Source: Schizophyllum amplum (taxonomy: Eukaryota > Basidiomycota > Agaricomycetes > Agaricales > Schizophyllaceae). Taken from it: a stretch of 33,666 bases of DNA. Location: contig VDMD01000209.1 of the NCBI GenBank assembly GCA_007026445.1, forward strand, positions 1 to 33,666, read 5' to 3'. Below the pieces are notes generated by a model. That model was given only the letters and a program-made list of their open reading frames with translations, had not been told where the DNA came from and did not search any database. A program made the position numbers and the translations under genes. Below, piece after piece: positions 1 to 11,094 of this stretch; the stretch's first letter is position 1, and each line of letters opens with the position of its first letter.

Positions 1-60
1 GGCACGTGCTGCATCAACGCGTGCTGTCACAGGACCCCCCGGCAATTCCCCAAAACCTCC

Positions 61-426
61 GATCCTAGTGCGACGATTTCTACCGTCAAAAACCCTCGAC
101 GTTCGATCCAATGCGACGATTCAGCACTCATATGTGACGCATGTCTGATCCTGTGTGCGACGTTCGAAGGTAGCTGTAAGCCACGTCCGGATCTGTGGTG
201 CGACGAACCAGCAGCAAATTCGGGGGCCCGCCATGGAAGACCCCCCAAACGCCCACAAGGCCGCTTCCCGTCCGCCTCAGCAAGACGAGATGGCTCAGTG
301 CAGCTTCACCTGAGGTCCGTCTCCAGCGAGCTCCGATCCTAGGTGCGACGAAAAACATGGTTCTCAGCAGCATGTTAGATCCTAATGCGACGGAAAGATA
401 CCAAAAGACCAAATTACGTGCGACGA
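61..426. repeat. Phased short repeat, about 43-bp spacing
   Basis: A core close to GATCCTAGTGCGACGA recurs. Its TGCGACG part starts at 69, 112, 156, 199, 344, 386 and 419, so neighbouring copies are 43, 44, 43, (145), 42 and 33 bp apart. The stretch between cores, about 27 bp, is different each time. Weaker relatives (CGCAACGA, TGCAACGA) occur at 531 and 556. No long open frame with recognisable protein content spans it. It resembles a decayed tandem repeat or an array of binding sites. Its function is unknown. Confidence 0.6.
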
Positions 427-765
427 AATTGGCGGAAAGACGCTTTTTGGATCGGACCTCTCTGCGCGTTTGCGGCCGTTGCCGGGGGTCCTGCTGTCAC
501 TGCGTGAATGGTCACGCGATGTGAACGCGTCGCAACGATCACCAACGCTTCACCTTGCAACGACCCACCAGTACCGATCCTAGGACTCCTTCGTACTTCC
601 CCTCCTGCTTTTGACTCATCTCCCCAGTGCTAATGTCGAACATCTCCCTAGAAGCAAGTTCACCCCCAGTGATGTCGTTGACATGACGAAGAAAGGGAAT
701 GGGCTGTAAACCTCGGTACGCGACAAGCGTTCTGCTTTGGCCTCTTGCTCATGATACCAGGGATC
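427..765. other. Gene-free stretch upstream of the first gene
   Basis: No reading frame here has recognisable content. Weak copies of the 43-bp motif trail into the first 140 bases. The rest would contain the promoter of the gene starting at 766, but I see no clear TATA or CCAAT element. Confidence 0.4.
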
Positions 766-1493
766 ATGGACTGGGATAGTACAAGCATTGTCTTCACCAA
801 GAGGACACTCATCGAATTTCTCAAGTGCGTTCTCGCCTTTTAATCAGGAGAACAACGCTAACAATCATAGGTATACGGGGACCACGGTGGACACCAATTT
901 CCAGAACATCCAGAAACTTCCTAGTACGTGGATCTGAAGTATTGCCCCACGCCGTTCTGATGTCCCATGAAGAGTATGCTACATTTGGCAAGATCAGCGC
1001 AGCAAACACGGCTGCCACTACGGAGGCGGGGCTGTCCACCACTGAAGCGGAAACGGATGACTTCAAGCCAACTCGTCGTGTACGCGCTGCTCCCGGGGGC
1101 GCGTCCAGTGACATCTTTTTGCATCTCGACGATGGCAGCCCAATTGATGAAGCCCCATCGAAAGTTCAGCATCATCCCGAGCCTGCTCCAACCGACGGAC
1201 CACAACATGAGGGCCTGTACGGATTCAATAGCGATGCCAAACCCAGCAGGTCCGTCATGTGATTCATCTACGAGTACAGGTTTGACAGTATCGGCTCAGA
1301 CGCGTCCGGTCGAACCCCGGTGGTCATAGCAGTATAGGTTCGTTCTTTGACGCGCCGGACGACCAGGAGAAAGCCATCCCATCCCGGCGAGTGCGCCAGA
1401 ATCCAGGTGGGCAGGACAGCATTGGAAGCGTAAGCCGACCTTCTTAAGATGCCATTCAATTCTGGACTCTTACACTTCCTGTAGCTTTGGTGA
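766..1493 (+). CDS. Small protein with three RRVRxxPGG motifs
   Basis: Exons 766-824, 871-923, 973-1249, 1300-1429 and 1485-1493 join in frame to about 175 residues. The ATG at 766 has A at -3 and G at +4; an in-frame ATG at 751 is an alternative. The C-terminal two thirds carry three copies of a basic motif followed by Pro-Gly-Gly: KPTRRVRAAPGGASSDIF, KPSRRVRSNPGGHSSIGS and IPSRRVRQNPGGQDSIGS. The second motif is split by the 50-bp intron 1250-1299, and splicing restores it exactly, which supports the model. The PGG-x-S-S/D-I pattern recalls the short repeats of the metazoan HN1/Jupiter microtubule-associated proteins, but that link is only a resemblance. The chain is otherwise low in complexity, with no signal peptide or membrane segment. 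The last intron (1430-1484) is least certain; reading through gives a similar end at about 1444. Confidence 0.55.
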
Positions 1494-1793
1494 GGTCCGT
1501 CGACGAGGTCCTTTATATAGCAAGTCTTGTTTATGGTGTGTTGTGATCTATGTGGAAATTATACGGACCGGGTCTTGTATGAATTGAGGAGAGAAAGCTG
1601 TCGGTTCGCTCACTGGGTGAACCGCTGTGGTTGAAGCGCAGGGCGCTTCAGTATACATGCTTACGACGGGGACGTTGAGATTCAGACGTGCCTGGACGGC
1701 TGTTGTCCCGTATGGAGTAGACGATAAGAACACCGACACGTGGACAGGGGCATTGTGGATACGATCGGAGATGTGGCGGCTTCCGTCTTCTGA
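1494..1793 (+). promoter_or_regulatory. Intergenic region, probable RasGEF promoter
   Basis: About 300 bp lie between the stop of the PGG protein and the first usable ATG of the RasGEF gene. A TATA-like TTTATATAG sits at about 1511-1519. Several ATGs (1658, 1770) open other frames that do not join the RasGEF reading frame, so upstream exons or short upstream ORFs cannot be excluded. Confidence 0.3.
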
Positions 1794-3728
1794 ATGCATC
1801 CGCGACAATGGAACGTACGACGACGGGTGTCGACCGGGTCTGGCGAGAAGCAGAAGGGGGACGGACCCGACTCCCGGCCCGACAGCCTCATGCGAGCTTC
1901 GACGGGTTCCTCGTCGTCTGACCCCCGCTCCTCCCGATCCTCGTCAGACTACCGCTCCCCACATCGAAACAGCGCAGACTCTCGCAGCACAACCGCCAGC
2001 TCGAGAAGCAGCGATTCCCATCCTTTCGATCCATGTCGCCCCGCATCTATCACAGAAGCACTTGAGTCTTCTGCGTCCATCGTCCATCGCAATTCCTCTG
2101 GTGCGATCATCGCTGGTACACTGCATGGGCTCGTGCGCGAACTTGCAGCGCAAGCCGGCGAGTTTCAGTTTTTACATCGAGAACCTTGTACTCACTATCG
2201 GTGTTCAGCAAGTTCCAGCACCCTACCTCAGATCGATGACTTCCGTGCCTTCTTCTTCATTTATACCGACTTCACTAGTCCAGAGCGGATCGTCATCAGT
2301 GTTGAACGGCACTTCCACGATGCAGATGCCCTACCTGCTCCTGAGCGTCTCGATCAACAACACAAGTGAGTGTTGTCTCATTACTGCCGCTTCTCTGCGC
2401 TTCCCCGCTATCCCCCACAAGTCACGTCAAGTACCTGATACTTGCTTTTGCAGTGCTTTCCGGCTCATTCTACGATGGGTCCAAGACCCACAGATCGCTC
2501 CGGCAGGGATTGCCCTTGATAGGATGGCCGCCCTTGCGAAGCGCACACTCGCTATACCAGGTTCAGCGAACATGCGAGACCAGATCAACAAGGCTCTGAA
2601 CGTCATTGAGCAAGTAGGTCAACCTATCTCATCAACGGCCTGTATCCATTGACCGTACCAGCGGCGCGCAAGCCTTACTCGTACTCAGGACGTCGCAGTG
2701 GACACCAGCAGTACCGGCCCTGGTCGTCCATCGACCTCCAAGTCCCAACAGTCAGCGGGCACGAGCATCAAGCCCTTGCGCGCGTCCGAAGTCACGCCGA
2801 GAGAACTTGCAATCGCGCTGACACTCTTAGAGGGAGACCGCTATCGCGCATTAAAGCCTTCTGAGTACATCCAGTACTTGCGACAACGGCCTGGTAGTAC
2901 CGCCAGCAGCACCGCCAGCGTTATTGAAGCCGACAGAAAGAAACGTGGGGTGCAAGCCTTGTCAATCCTCAACAACGACATCATCCATTGGGTCAAATTC
3001 TCTCTGCTCGACCCGGACGATGAGGAAGCACGAGCTTCCGCCATGCTCTTCTTCATCAACACAGCACAGGTGGAACGCGTGATGCATGTTGGCCTTGTAA
3101 GTACTGATCGCTTTTCCAGGAGTGTCGTCGATTGCGCAATTTTAGCTCTACTACAGCGATCGCAAACGCATTGCAGTCTGCACCTGTTGAACGCCTTCAG
3201 TACACTCGACAGCGACTGCCCGCCAACGCACTGCGTACCCTTGAAGGGCTTATATCTTTGCTCGATCCCAGTTCAAACCATCGCGCGTACCGCGCCGCAT
3301 TGCGAGAATCGCACGACCAACCGACTTTACCGTGGTTAGGTTCGTCTGTCGTCGTGGATGCTTTGCTCGGTTTGACACCCTCACCAGCGGTTCACCTCAG
3401 AGACCTCAATGCGTCCCTCGAGCGCTTTCCACCCGCCATCTCTGCTCCGACAGACGGCCACGCACTGCTGAATTTCGATCGCATTGCAAGAGCGGCTGCT
3501 CGAATGGCCGACCTTCTCCCAGAACCGTCCGCTTTTCCAGATCGGCGTCTGCAAGATTCACCACACGCTGCTGCAATCGCATACCTCAAGCGCGAGCTGC
3601 GCCACAGTGCTCGAGGACGTTCGAACGAGGAACTCATAGAGCGTGCCGCCGTTCTTTCCGAGTCTGAAGAACTTGCTCATCGTGCACGGAAAAGGGAACT
3701 GGAAGGGCTAGGGTTTCGCGTACGGTGA
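1794..3728 (+). CDS. Ras guanine-nucleotide exchange factor (CDC25 family)
   Basis: Five exons (1794-2365, 2454-2613, 2662-3069, 3120-3339, 3388-3728) join in frame to about 566 residues. The N-terminal 100 residues are Ser/Arg-rich and low in complexity. A RasGEF-N region follows, including AGTLHGLVRELAAQ and DFRAFFFIYTDFTSPERI. The catalytic RasGEF domain runs through VTPRELAIALTLLEGDRYRA, IIHWVKFSLLD, a short helix with MLFFINTAQECRRLRNF, and HLRDLN. The protein would load GTP onto a Ras-type GTPase at a membrane. It is short for the family: no SH3, PH or WW domain is visible. The start is uncertain, as the first ATG of this frame was taken and an upstream exon is possible. The last four introns are 48-88 bp and each one restores family motifs, so those boundaries are firm. 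Confidence 0.85.
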
Positions 3729-4086
3729 TTCGGAGTCGATGCAACTGAGCCTGGCTGTGCTCAACGTGCGCTTTTTACTGATCCACCAATGACTGAATAT
3801 TGAACAACGGGCCGGGGATTTTGGGACTCTGCGCAGCTTGCGCTGGGGTAGGGTAGACTCGGATGCACATATGCTAGCATATGTACATACATACTTTGTA
3901 TCCACAACGTCTTCTATCATTATTAGACCTACACTGCGCCGATAGAAAGGTGCATGGATCACCGCTGGTAAATATTTATAAGGAGACACGAAAAGTAAGA
4001 CACCAGACCACGGTACAAATGAGCAAGTAAAAGTAGTGTACATAACAGGACAATGGCGTAAGCAATCGTGAGTAGCTCACGCAAAC
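3729..4086. other. Convergent 3' region, no gene
   Basis: This is the 3' flank shared by the RasGEF (+) and the Met30-like gene (-). It is AT-richer than its surroundings, with TATGTACATACATAC-like stretches near 3885, as expected for 3' untranslated and polyadenylation regions of two convergent genes. No coding content was seen. Confidence 0.5.
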
Positions 4087-6192
4087 CTATCCAGCAAAAC
4101 TCCAGACCTTGATGGACTTGTCATCCCCACCAGATATTATCTTGTCCTCGCCCAAAGCTATACAGCTGACGGCTGCCTCGTGCCCTGCAAGGGTGGCTAT
4201 GTTGCTCCCACTATCCGGGCTCCAAACCTGCCAAAGCCGTCAGTGGGTGTACGAAGTTTAAAATAATGCTACGGACCTTGATAGTGCGATCATGGCTGCC
4301 GCTTACGATACGCATCTTGTCCGCCGCGACCGCCCACACTCCACCTATGTGTCCGAAGTACGTACGAGTGCACTGGCCTGTCTCGACATCCCAAGCCTTG
4401 ATAGTGTTGTCGAGACTACCCGAGATGAGCGTCGGCAGCTTCACTCGAGGAGCAGGCGTCGAGGCTCGGGAGGCTCCATCGTCCGCATCGGAATCGTCGC
4501 CATCGTCGCAGTCAGGGGTGAACATGAGCTTGATGCTTTGTACCTGCCCGATGTGTCCCGTGAACTGTCGTACGCAGGTGCGCAGATGCAGATCCCAGAG
4601 CCGAATGGTCCCATCGTCCGAGGCGGAGAACAGCATCTTGCCTGGATCTGCTCCGCCGCTGGAGCCAGAGCCAGAGCAAGGTGTGGAATCGAAGACAGTC
4701 GGCGCGGGAGGGTACGATGTCTCGCCCGCGGTACGGTCCCAGAGCTGCACCGAGTTGACCCAATCACGATGTCCGCGCAAGGTGAAGGCGCATCCCGTTC
4801 GCAGGTTCCACACCTTGATGGTTGAGTCAACCGAACCACTGGCGAGTATGTTGGAGTCAAAATTGAGACAAACGACGCCCTCGGTGTGCCCAAAGAGTGT
4901 GCGTATGCACGTCCCGCGACGCCAATCCCAGACCTTGAGCGAACAGTCCATGCTCCCGGTGATGAGCTTGAACTCGTCAAACTGAAGGGCACGAATGGCT
5001 CGAGTGTGGCCACGAAGAACATGCAGCTCCATGCCCGTCTCGAGGTTCCACACGCGAGCCGTGCGGTCGTACGAGCCGGTGATGAGGACGGGGAAGGCAG
5101 GGTGGGTGAGGTTTTCGTTGAACTGCAGGCACATGACGCCGTCGGTGTGCCCTTCCAGGGTGCGCACTGTACAGCGACCGCGGCGCCAGTTCCATTCGAC
5201 GGTCATGCGTTCGCTGTAGACCTCCTTCCATGGCCGAGTGGACGACGGGGACAGTGGACCGGGGGACGTCGGAACGATGAGCGATAAGGAGGCGTGATGT
5301 GATGACTCGACCTGCGATTGCCCTATGTGGTCGTACGACGGTCCCTCTGAGCGCGGCCGCTTGGCTGGCTGTTGCTCAGGCTCGGGAGTGCTGTCTCTTG
5401 GACGCTTGACGGATAATGAGCAGCTGTGAGGGTGTGGAAGAGGAGCAGCGATGGAGGGGACCGGTGTCGAGGATTGGGCGCGATACGACCGCTTCTTGTC
5501 TAGAAGAGGGAGCCCCCATCCGCACTTGTGACATTTTTGGCCGATGTGCTGTTCGCAGATACCGCGCCAGAGGATGTCATCGTCAGCCAGCGCTTTCCAT
5601 CGTCTGGAGACTTGCGCCGTCCGACACAAGGAGGTCGCGTCGAGGTATCCGAGTATCTTGAGCCCCATCTCCCGCGGGAGGACGGCGAATGGATCGATGC
5701 GAATAAGGTGTTGGAGGGAATCCGTGAGCAAGGATAGTTGGGAGAAGCAGCATAGAGTGAGCAGCCCTTGTAATATGATGGCTCTTCTGGCATGCGACGA
5801 GGAAGAGAACTGCGACCAGACAGCGGTGACCGCTTCGCGTTCTTCCATGGGTAGGGCATCTAAAGACTATTGCGGGTCATGAGTAATGGCACAAGACCCA
5901 AATGCTATGTGCGCACCTGCTGCAGCTTCATGTTCACCCCCTCGTCCGCCATCCTCTGATGGCGGACGCACAGCTTGCGCGAGGGTGCAGAGGACCTCTG
6001 CGATGGGGATGGTTTCGAGAGCGACATTTTTGACGACTGTACGCTGGCAGCATCCGTTTCGTCGATGACTGTCGAAGGGGCATCTCCTGCGGCCGTCTTG
6101 GCAGCGACTTCGGCGTCGTCCGTGTCGTTGGCTGCGCTGGCGAGGCGTGGGGCCGGGAGCGTATCACAGAGATATGACTTTGGGGAATTCAT
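4087..6192 (-). CDS. MET30: F-box/WD40 SCF ubiquitin-ligase adaptor, Met30/SconB type
   Basis: Three exons (6192-5917, 5866-4277, 4227-4087; introns 50 and 49 bp) encode about 668 residues. Features in order: an acidic Ser-rich N-terminus; LCVRHQRMADEGVNMKLQQ joined by splicing to SLDALPMEEREAVTAVWSQF, the conserved pre-F-box helix of this family; an F-box (DPFAVLPREMGLKILGYLD, ending DDDILWRGIC); a HIGQKCHKCGWGLPLL stretch; a basic linker with KRPRD and KRPRSEG, plausible nuclear signals; then WD40 repeats. The last WD40 repeat lies in the third exon and ends SIKVWSFAG. In yeast and moulds this subunit carries sulfur-metabolism transcription factors to the SCF ligase. Low-complexity inserts rich in Asp and Ser sit between the later WD repeats. 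The gene is convergent with the RasGEF. All conserved parts are present, and I see no frame break. Confidence 0.93.
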
Positions 6193-6510
6193 GAGGGCGA
6201 GGGGGATGGTGGTTAGGACAAAGAGTGTTTATGTATTCGTGCTCGCGGTTGATGCCACCGTTTGCACGAGATGTCGCAATTCACTCAATAGGAAGGTGCG
6301 ATCCCCATTCGGTCTTTGATCATCTCTGGCGTGCTCAATACCGCTTGGTGCTCATCATGCACAGACTGGCGTTCTATCATGTTTAGGATCGCTACTGCTG
6401 CAACATATACGCCCGGTATGGCGTCACGAGAAGCGCAAAGAGGACAAGCAGACGTTATAATACGGGGGCGCTCACTACACATGTACACTATGATATCCTC
6501 CTCGGCGCTT
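6193..6510. other. Spacer between GSK-3 3' end and Met30-like promoter
   Basis: Both flanking genes are on the minus strand, so this 318-bp spacer holds the 3' end of the kinase gene and the promoter of the Met30-like gene. No coding content or clear regulatory site was recognised. Confidence 0.4.
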
Positions 6511-8065
6511 TCAGTCCAGTGTGATCTTCATGTCCTCGAGTGGTATAGGTACAAAGTTGTCAAGGTCAATCTGCCGCGAAGCCAGCTCCGACAAGCAATG
6601 GGGCGGCACCAGCTGGTTGTTGAGATCCGGCCTCACAGATAGCTCTGCGCCCCACGTCAGTGTTCCGCCTTCGCCGCTGACGCACTCCGAGCAACGCACC
6701 TTCACGGGTGAAGTCAAACAACGGCGGGAAGTCCTTGCCGTTCGGCATACGCGCGCCTTCGACGCGCAATTCATCGAAGAATGGGTGTACCATCGACTCC
6801 ACGGCGCTCAGACGAGCGCTTGGCGTATACTCGAGCAACTTGGCGACCAAGTCAATTGCCTCAGGAGACGTTCGCGGCCGGAATACCTGTGTGGCGCCAA
6901 TCAGACAACGCACTCCCGATGTGGTTCGTAACCACATACCTTCGAGAATGGGTGCGGCTTGATCTGCGGGAACTTGTGCTCCATGTAGTTCGGGTTCATG
7001 GTCTTGATCTGTTCCCTCGTCGGCGTCCCAAGCACCTTGATAATCTCGACAAGTTGGTCAATCCCACTCTCGCCTGGGAACAGTGGTTGACCAAGCATCA
7101 GCTCGGCCATAACGCATCCAGTCGACCAGATGTCTGCAGCGGACCCAGTTATCAGTCAGCCTTCCGCCTAGGTCACGCGCGACACCTACCGATATTGGTC
7201 GTGTAGTTCGTCGCCCCGAAGATGAGCTCTGGAGCGCGATAATAGCGCGAGCAGATGTAGCTCACGTTGGGCTCGCCAGCGACAAGTATCTTTGCCGAAC
7301 CGAAGTCGCACAGCTTGAGCACGCCCGTGGCCGGGTTCAGAAGCAGGTTCTGCGGCTTTATGTCTCGATGGCAGATGCCAACAGAGTGGATGTACGAGAG
7401 CGAGCGCATCAGCTGATACATGTAGAGTTTGATTTGGAGCATTGGCATGGGTTGCTTGAGTTTGGCGTAATGGCGACTCGCGCGGTAGACGGTCTCGGGC
7501 ACATATTCGAGCATGAGGTTCAAGTACACCTCGTCTTTCTGCCGGGCGCGATTGAGCACGATCCGCTAGGATGGTATAAGAGACTGGTGCGCACCTTGTC
7601 ACCGTTGGAATAGAAGTACGCTCTGAGATCCACGACGTTGGGATGCGACATGAGCTTCATGATCTGGAGCTCGCGATTCTGCAATGGCGCATGAGGACGG
7701 CGACGCGATGGCGAACGCCTTGGCACAGACCTTGAAGCGCTTGTCCTGGAGGACCTTCTTAATCGCGATGTCGCCCCCTGCGTCTTCGCCGACGAGCTTG
7801 GCTTGGAAAACGACGCCAAAAGAGCCGTTGCCGACGATCTTGCAGCCGGAGTAGGACATCTCACGTGTCTCGCCGGTCTTGCCATCGGAGGCGACGACTT
7901 TGACGACCTTGTGGGGGTCGTCGATAGCTTTTGAGGAGGACATGAGTGGGGAAGGAAAAGTAAGAAGGCAAGTTTGGAAATAAGATTGATCAGCTGTGCA
8001 GCCAGATCCGAACAGGTTGACGTACCAGATATCTTGACACCGTTAATGGGACCCGGATTGGCCAT
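6511..8065 (-). CDS. GSK3: Glycogen synthase kinase 3 (GSK-3/shaggy) Ser/Thr kinase
   Basis: Exons 8065-8026, 7927-7731, 7678-7595, 7538-7190, 7133-6940, 6886-6700 and 6644-6511 give about 394 residues. Kinase landmarks: the Gly-rich loop [19 protein letters not shown]-like lysine in [25 protein letters not shown], the DFGSAK metal-binding motif, and the activation loop [18 protein letters not shown] with the Tyr that GSK-3 autophosphorylates. TDHHP-type C-lobe motifs follow ([19 protein letters not shown] and [10 protein letters not shown]). GSK-3 phosphorylates primed substrates and acts in metabolism, morphogenesis and stress. Two starts are possible. The start used here ([13 protein letters not shown]) needs a 98-bp intron. 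An ATG at 7943 (MSSSKAIDD) lies inside that intron, and both read into [11 protein letters not shown] in the same frame. The other introns are 52-56 bp. The frame is intact throughout. Confidence 0.94.
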
Positions 8066-8483
8066 GATGGGCTGCTCTGCGTGAATTTGCTGGCTGAGGA
8101 ACGGCGACGACGACGACGAGAACGACAAGGACGGGACGGAACGGCAGTGATCTGGGGACGACACCAGCTCTGGCCGCTCTGGACTGCCGTCCTGTCAGGT
8201 GATGCCTCTGGGGCAGGCAGCAACCAAACAACCCACAACTACAGCGCACGACGATGACGCGCCGCGCACCCCACATTGCCAAATGCCTCCGGACCTATCG
8301 CGCACCTCGCCTTGGCATAATCTCGGATTGGAAACAATATTATAATACATTGGTCGACGACGAGAGTGAGCGGGTATAACGTCCAGGCTAGGAGGTATGC
8401 AGAACGCTCCCCTTATCATATATACAAAGCAAACCACCACAAGACCTCCGTCTACGAAACATCCTGTCCGACGCAGCGACGCC
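8066..8483 (-). promoter_or_regulatory. GSK-3 upstream region and ATG8 3' flank
   Basis: The 418 bp upstream of the kinase start lie between it and the end of ATG8, also on the minus strand. The part next to GSK-3 is rich in CGA/CGACGA triplets (8098-8130). A short AT-rich stretch (AATATTATAATAC, about 8334-8346) could be a core-promoter or polyadenylation element. Nothing more specific was seen. Confidence 0.3.
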
Positions 8484-9080
<597 letters not shown>

Positions 9081-9330
9081 CGTCGTATGTGACTATCTTC
9101 TAAGAGTTGAAAGCTGGGTTGGCGGGCGTGTGCGACAAGACCTCTGCAGATGATGATGGTTGAAGACAATGATTATGGAGGCGCGCCTGCCGCGTTGCGC
9201 TTCATGAGCTGTTAGCCAAACAGAACCAAATATGAATATATATATGACAGATTTTGACTCAGGTTGCTTGCAAAGCCAAGGGCCACCCTTTCGGACATTT
9301 CTCAGCTACTCGTGCAGTATAGCGTGCCCA

Positions 9331-10884
9331 TTAAGGTATATTCAGGCTGTACAGATCATCTGGCATCGCCTCCGCGGTGGACGCCCACATCTGCTCCTCT
9401 TCGGCATCAGGTCCCTCCTCGACAAATGACTCGTCCTCCGTCGCTTCTTGGCTGAATCGTGCGTAACCAACGTCCAAGGGCACAATGCCTTCGGGTCGCA
9501 ATGCAGTATCCGTCGCGGCGTGTGGTTCTTGTGATACAGCAGGCGGGCCGCTTGTCAAGAGCTGTATGGCGCGCGGTGCGGTCGACAGCGATGCGACCGG
9601 TCCTTCGATGCCCGCCAGTGTGAGCACTCCCTGGCCTGTGACGACATAGTCCATCGATATTGGGCTGCCGACGGAGCTGAAGATGACCGACAAACGCCTG
9701 ATGCGCAGAGGGTCGTCTCCTTCCGCCTCATCTGAAGGCACTCTACTGTCCACGACACTCGTTCTCGCGCGTTTGCGGGGTGCAATGTTTTCGGCAGGGC
9801 GTCTCCTGTTTGTCCGAGTCAACATAATGCGCGCATTGACTTGATTGGCCCAGACAAGCCCAAGGCTAGCCTCCTTTCGGTTCTCCCCAGGCACTGTGTC
9901 CGCGCGACTGAAGAAGCGGGACTGCTCGCTGTAGAGAAGGTCGAACGGTTCAGTTGATAGGCCAGGCGCCTTCGGGCGATCTATAGCTTCGATGACTTCG
10001 TTCAAGACCAGAACAGTGATTCCATGCAGAGAAGCGAGAGTGTGGAAGATCACAGATATCTCCGTGAGATGCCTTGCCCGCTCGACGAGAGTTTGCGACG
10101 TGGTTCGTCCCGCCGCATGGAAGAGCTCCCCAAGGGCATCGACGACCAGCAGTTTAACAGGCTTTCTTGAAGGAGTAGCGGCTATATCCTGAATGAACTT
10201 CGGGGAGCGTCGTAGTCAGAATGGCGAGCAATCCAGGGATGGTAGGGATAGACATTGTGTGTACGTCGTCTAGGCTGCAGTCGTCGGCGGACAGTAGAAG
10301 ATGCTCGTGCAGTATTTCACGGAGTCTTCCCGTAGGCAGCTTCGCGGAAGTCTTGATGTAGCAACACGAGCCGCCTAGCCCTCCCTTCTCGACTGGCAGC
10401 TGAACACTGAGCGATAGCTGCAGTGCAAGCTGTGTTTTTCCCGCCGCACTGACAATGCAATATTAGTGACAATGTCCCTGAGGGGACGTTACTCATCAGT
10501 ACCTTTCCCCCACTACCTCCCAAAGCATTCCAGTGCGCATCCCACCTCCTAGGGCAGCATCCAGACGGGCATCAGCCGTCGTCCAGGTCTTGAGCCGATC
10601 GATAACTTGACTGAGAGGACGAACATCGGGAACATAGTCACGACGGACGACGTCTACTAGATCAGCTATCTCTATGGGCGTGAGCCTACACCGCTTAGAT
10701 ATGTCTTGAGTCGAGGTCAGAAGAAGGTCGGACACGGTGTGTATGTTTCCTGGTCATATTTGTGAGGACATGGACATTGAAGGACAGCATGTATGCCATA
10801 TGCCGTACCTTTCTTCAAAGCGTTGCGCTGGGCAGCAGACACCCCCTCGATCGCTGCAAGCATCGATTCTTCTGAAATGCCCAT
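9331..10884 (-). CDS. RAD57: RAD51 paralog of the Rad57/XRCC3 type (one frame break)
   Basis: Exons 10884-10809, 10749-10503 and 10448-9331. The N-terminal helical part (SDLLLTSTQDISKRCRLTP) precedes the RecA core. Walker A GESAAGKTQLALQLSLS is restored by splicing out 10449-10502. A Walker B-like KLLVVDALGELFH follows, and LGLVWANQVNARIMLTRT and LSVIFSSVGSP match the XRCC3/Rad57 C-terminal half better than RAD51 itself. The protein would help load Rad51 on single-stranded DNA in recombination repair. The third exon is one base too long: the frame through TIPGLLAILTTTLP ends, and FIQDIAATPSRK continues one frame over, at GGGG 10202-10205. No intron explains it, as the only GT-AG there would be 10 bp. 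A consensus error is likelier than a real mutation. The acidic tail is unremarkable. Confidence 0.85.
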
Positions 10885-10933
10885 TGCTAGGCCTCTCTGA
10901 CCTGACGCTGAAGGTTACGTACTCTTGAGGGGA

Positions 10934-10939
10934 ACGCGT
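10934..10939. promoter_or_regulatory. ACGCGT (MCB-type) hexamer upstream of the RAD51 paralog
   Basis: The palindrome ACGCGT lies about 50 bp upstream of the RAD51-paralog start codon. In yeasts this hexamer is the MluI cell-cycle box bound by MBF and is common before DNA-repair genes. The window is GC-rich and the hexamer occurs elsewhere (about 17, 525, 1299), so chance is quite possible. Confidence 0.25.
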
Positions 10940-11094
10940 CTGCTACCGACACCGAACGCGGTGGTCATGAACAAGCGCGATCGGGTCTCACCGTTACACA
11001 AGTCACGAGAGTGTCACGGGCGATGTAGACACCAGTAGCCTGCAGGACACGCAGGCGGCGGATGGTGGAACGAGGTTGCTACAGTGTCCGTCTA

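Noticed and set aside
61..426. CRISPR-like array (conserved core, variable spacers)
   Set aside because: The core is only about 16 bp and degenerate, spacing is irregular after the fourth copy, no cas genes are present, and the surrounding genes are eukaryotic.
1627..2652. Open frame of 341 codons on the plus strand
   Set aside because: It runs out of frame with the RasGEF domain and across a clear intron (2366-2453); the conserved residues are all in the spliced model.
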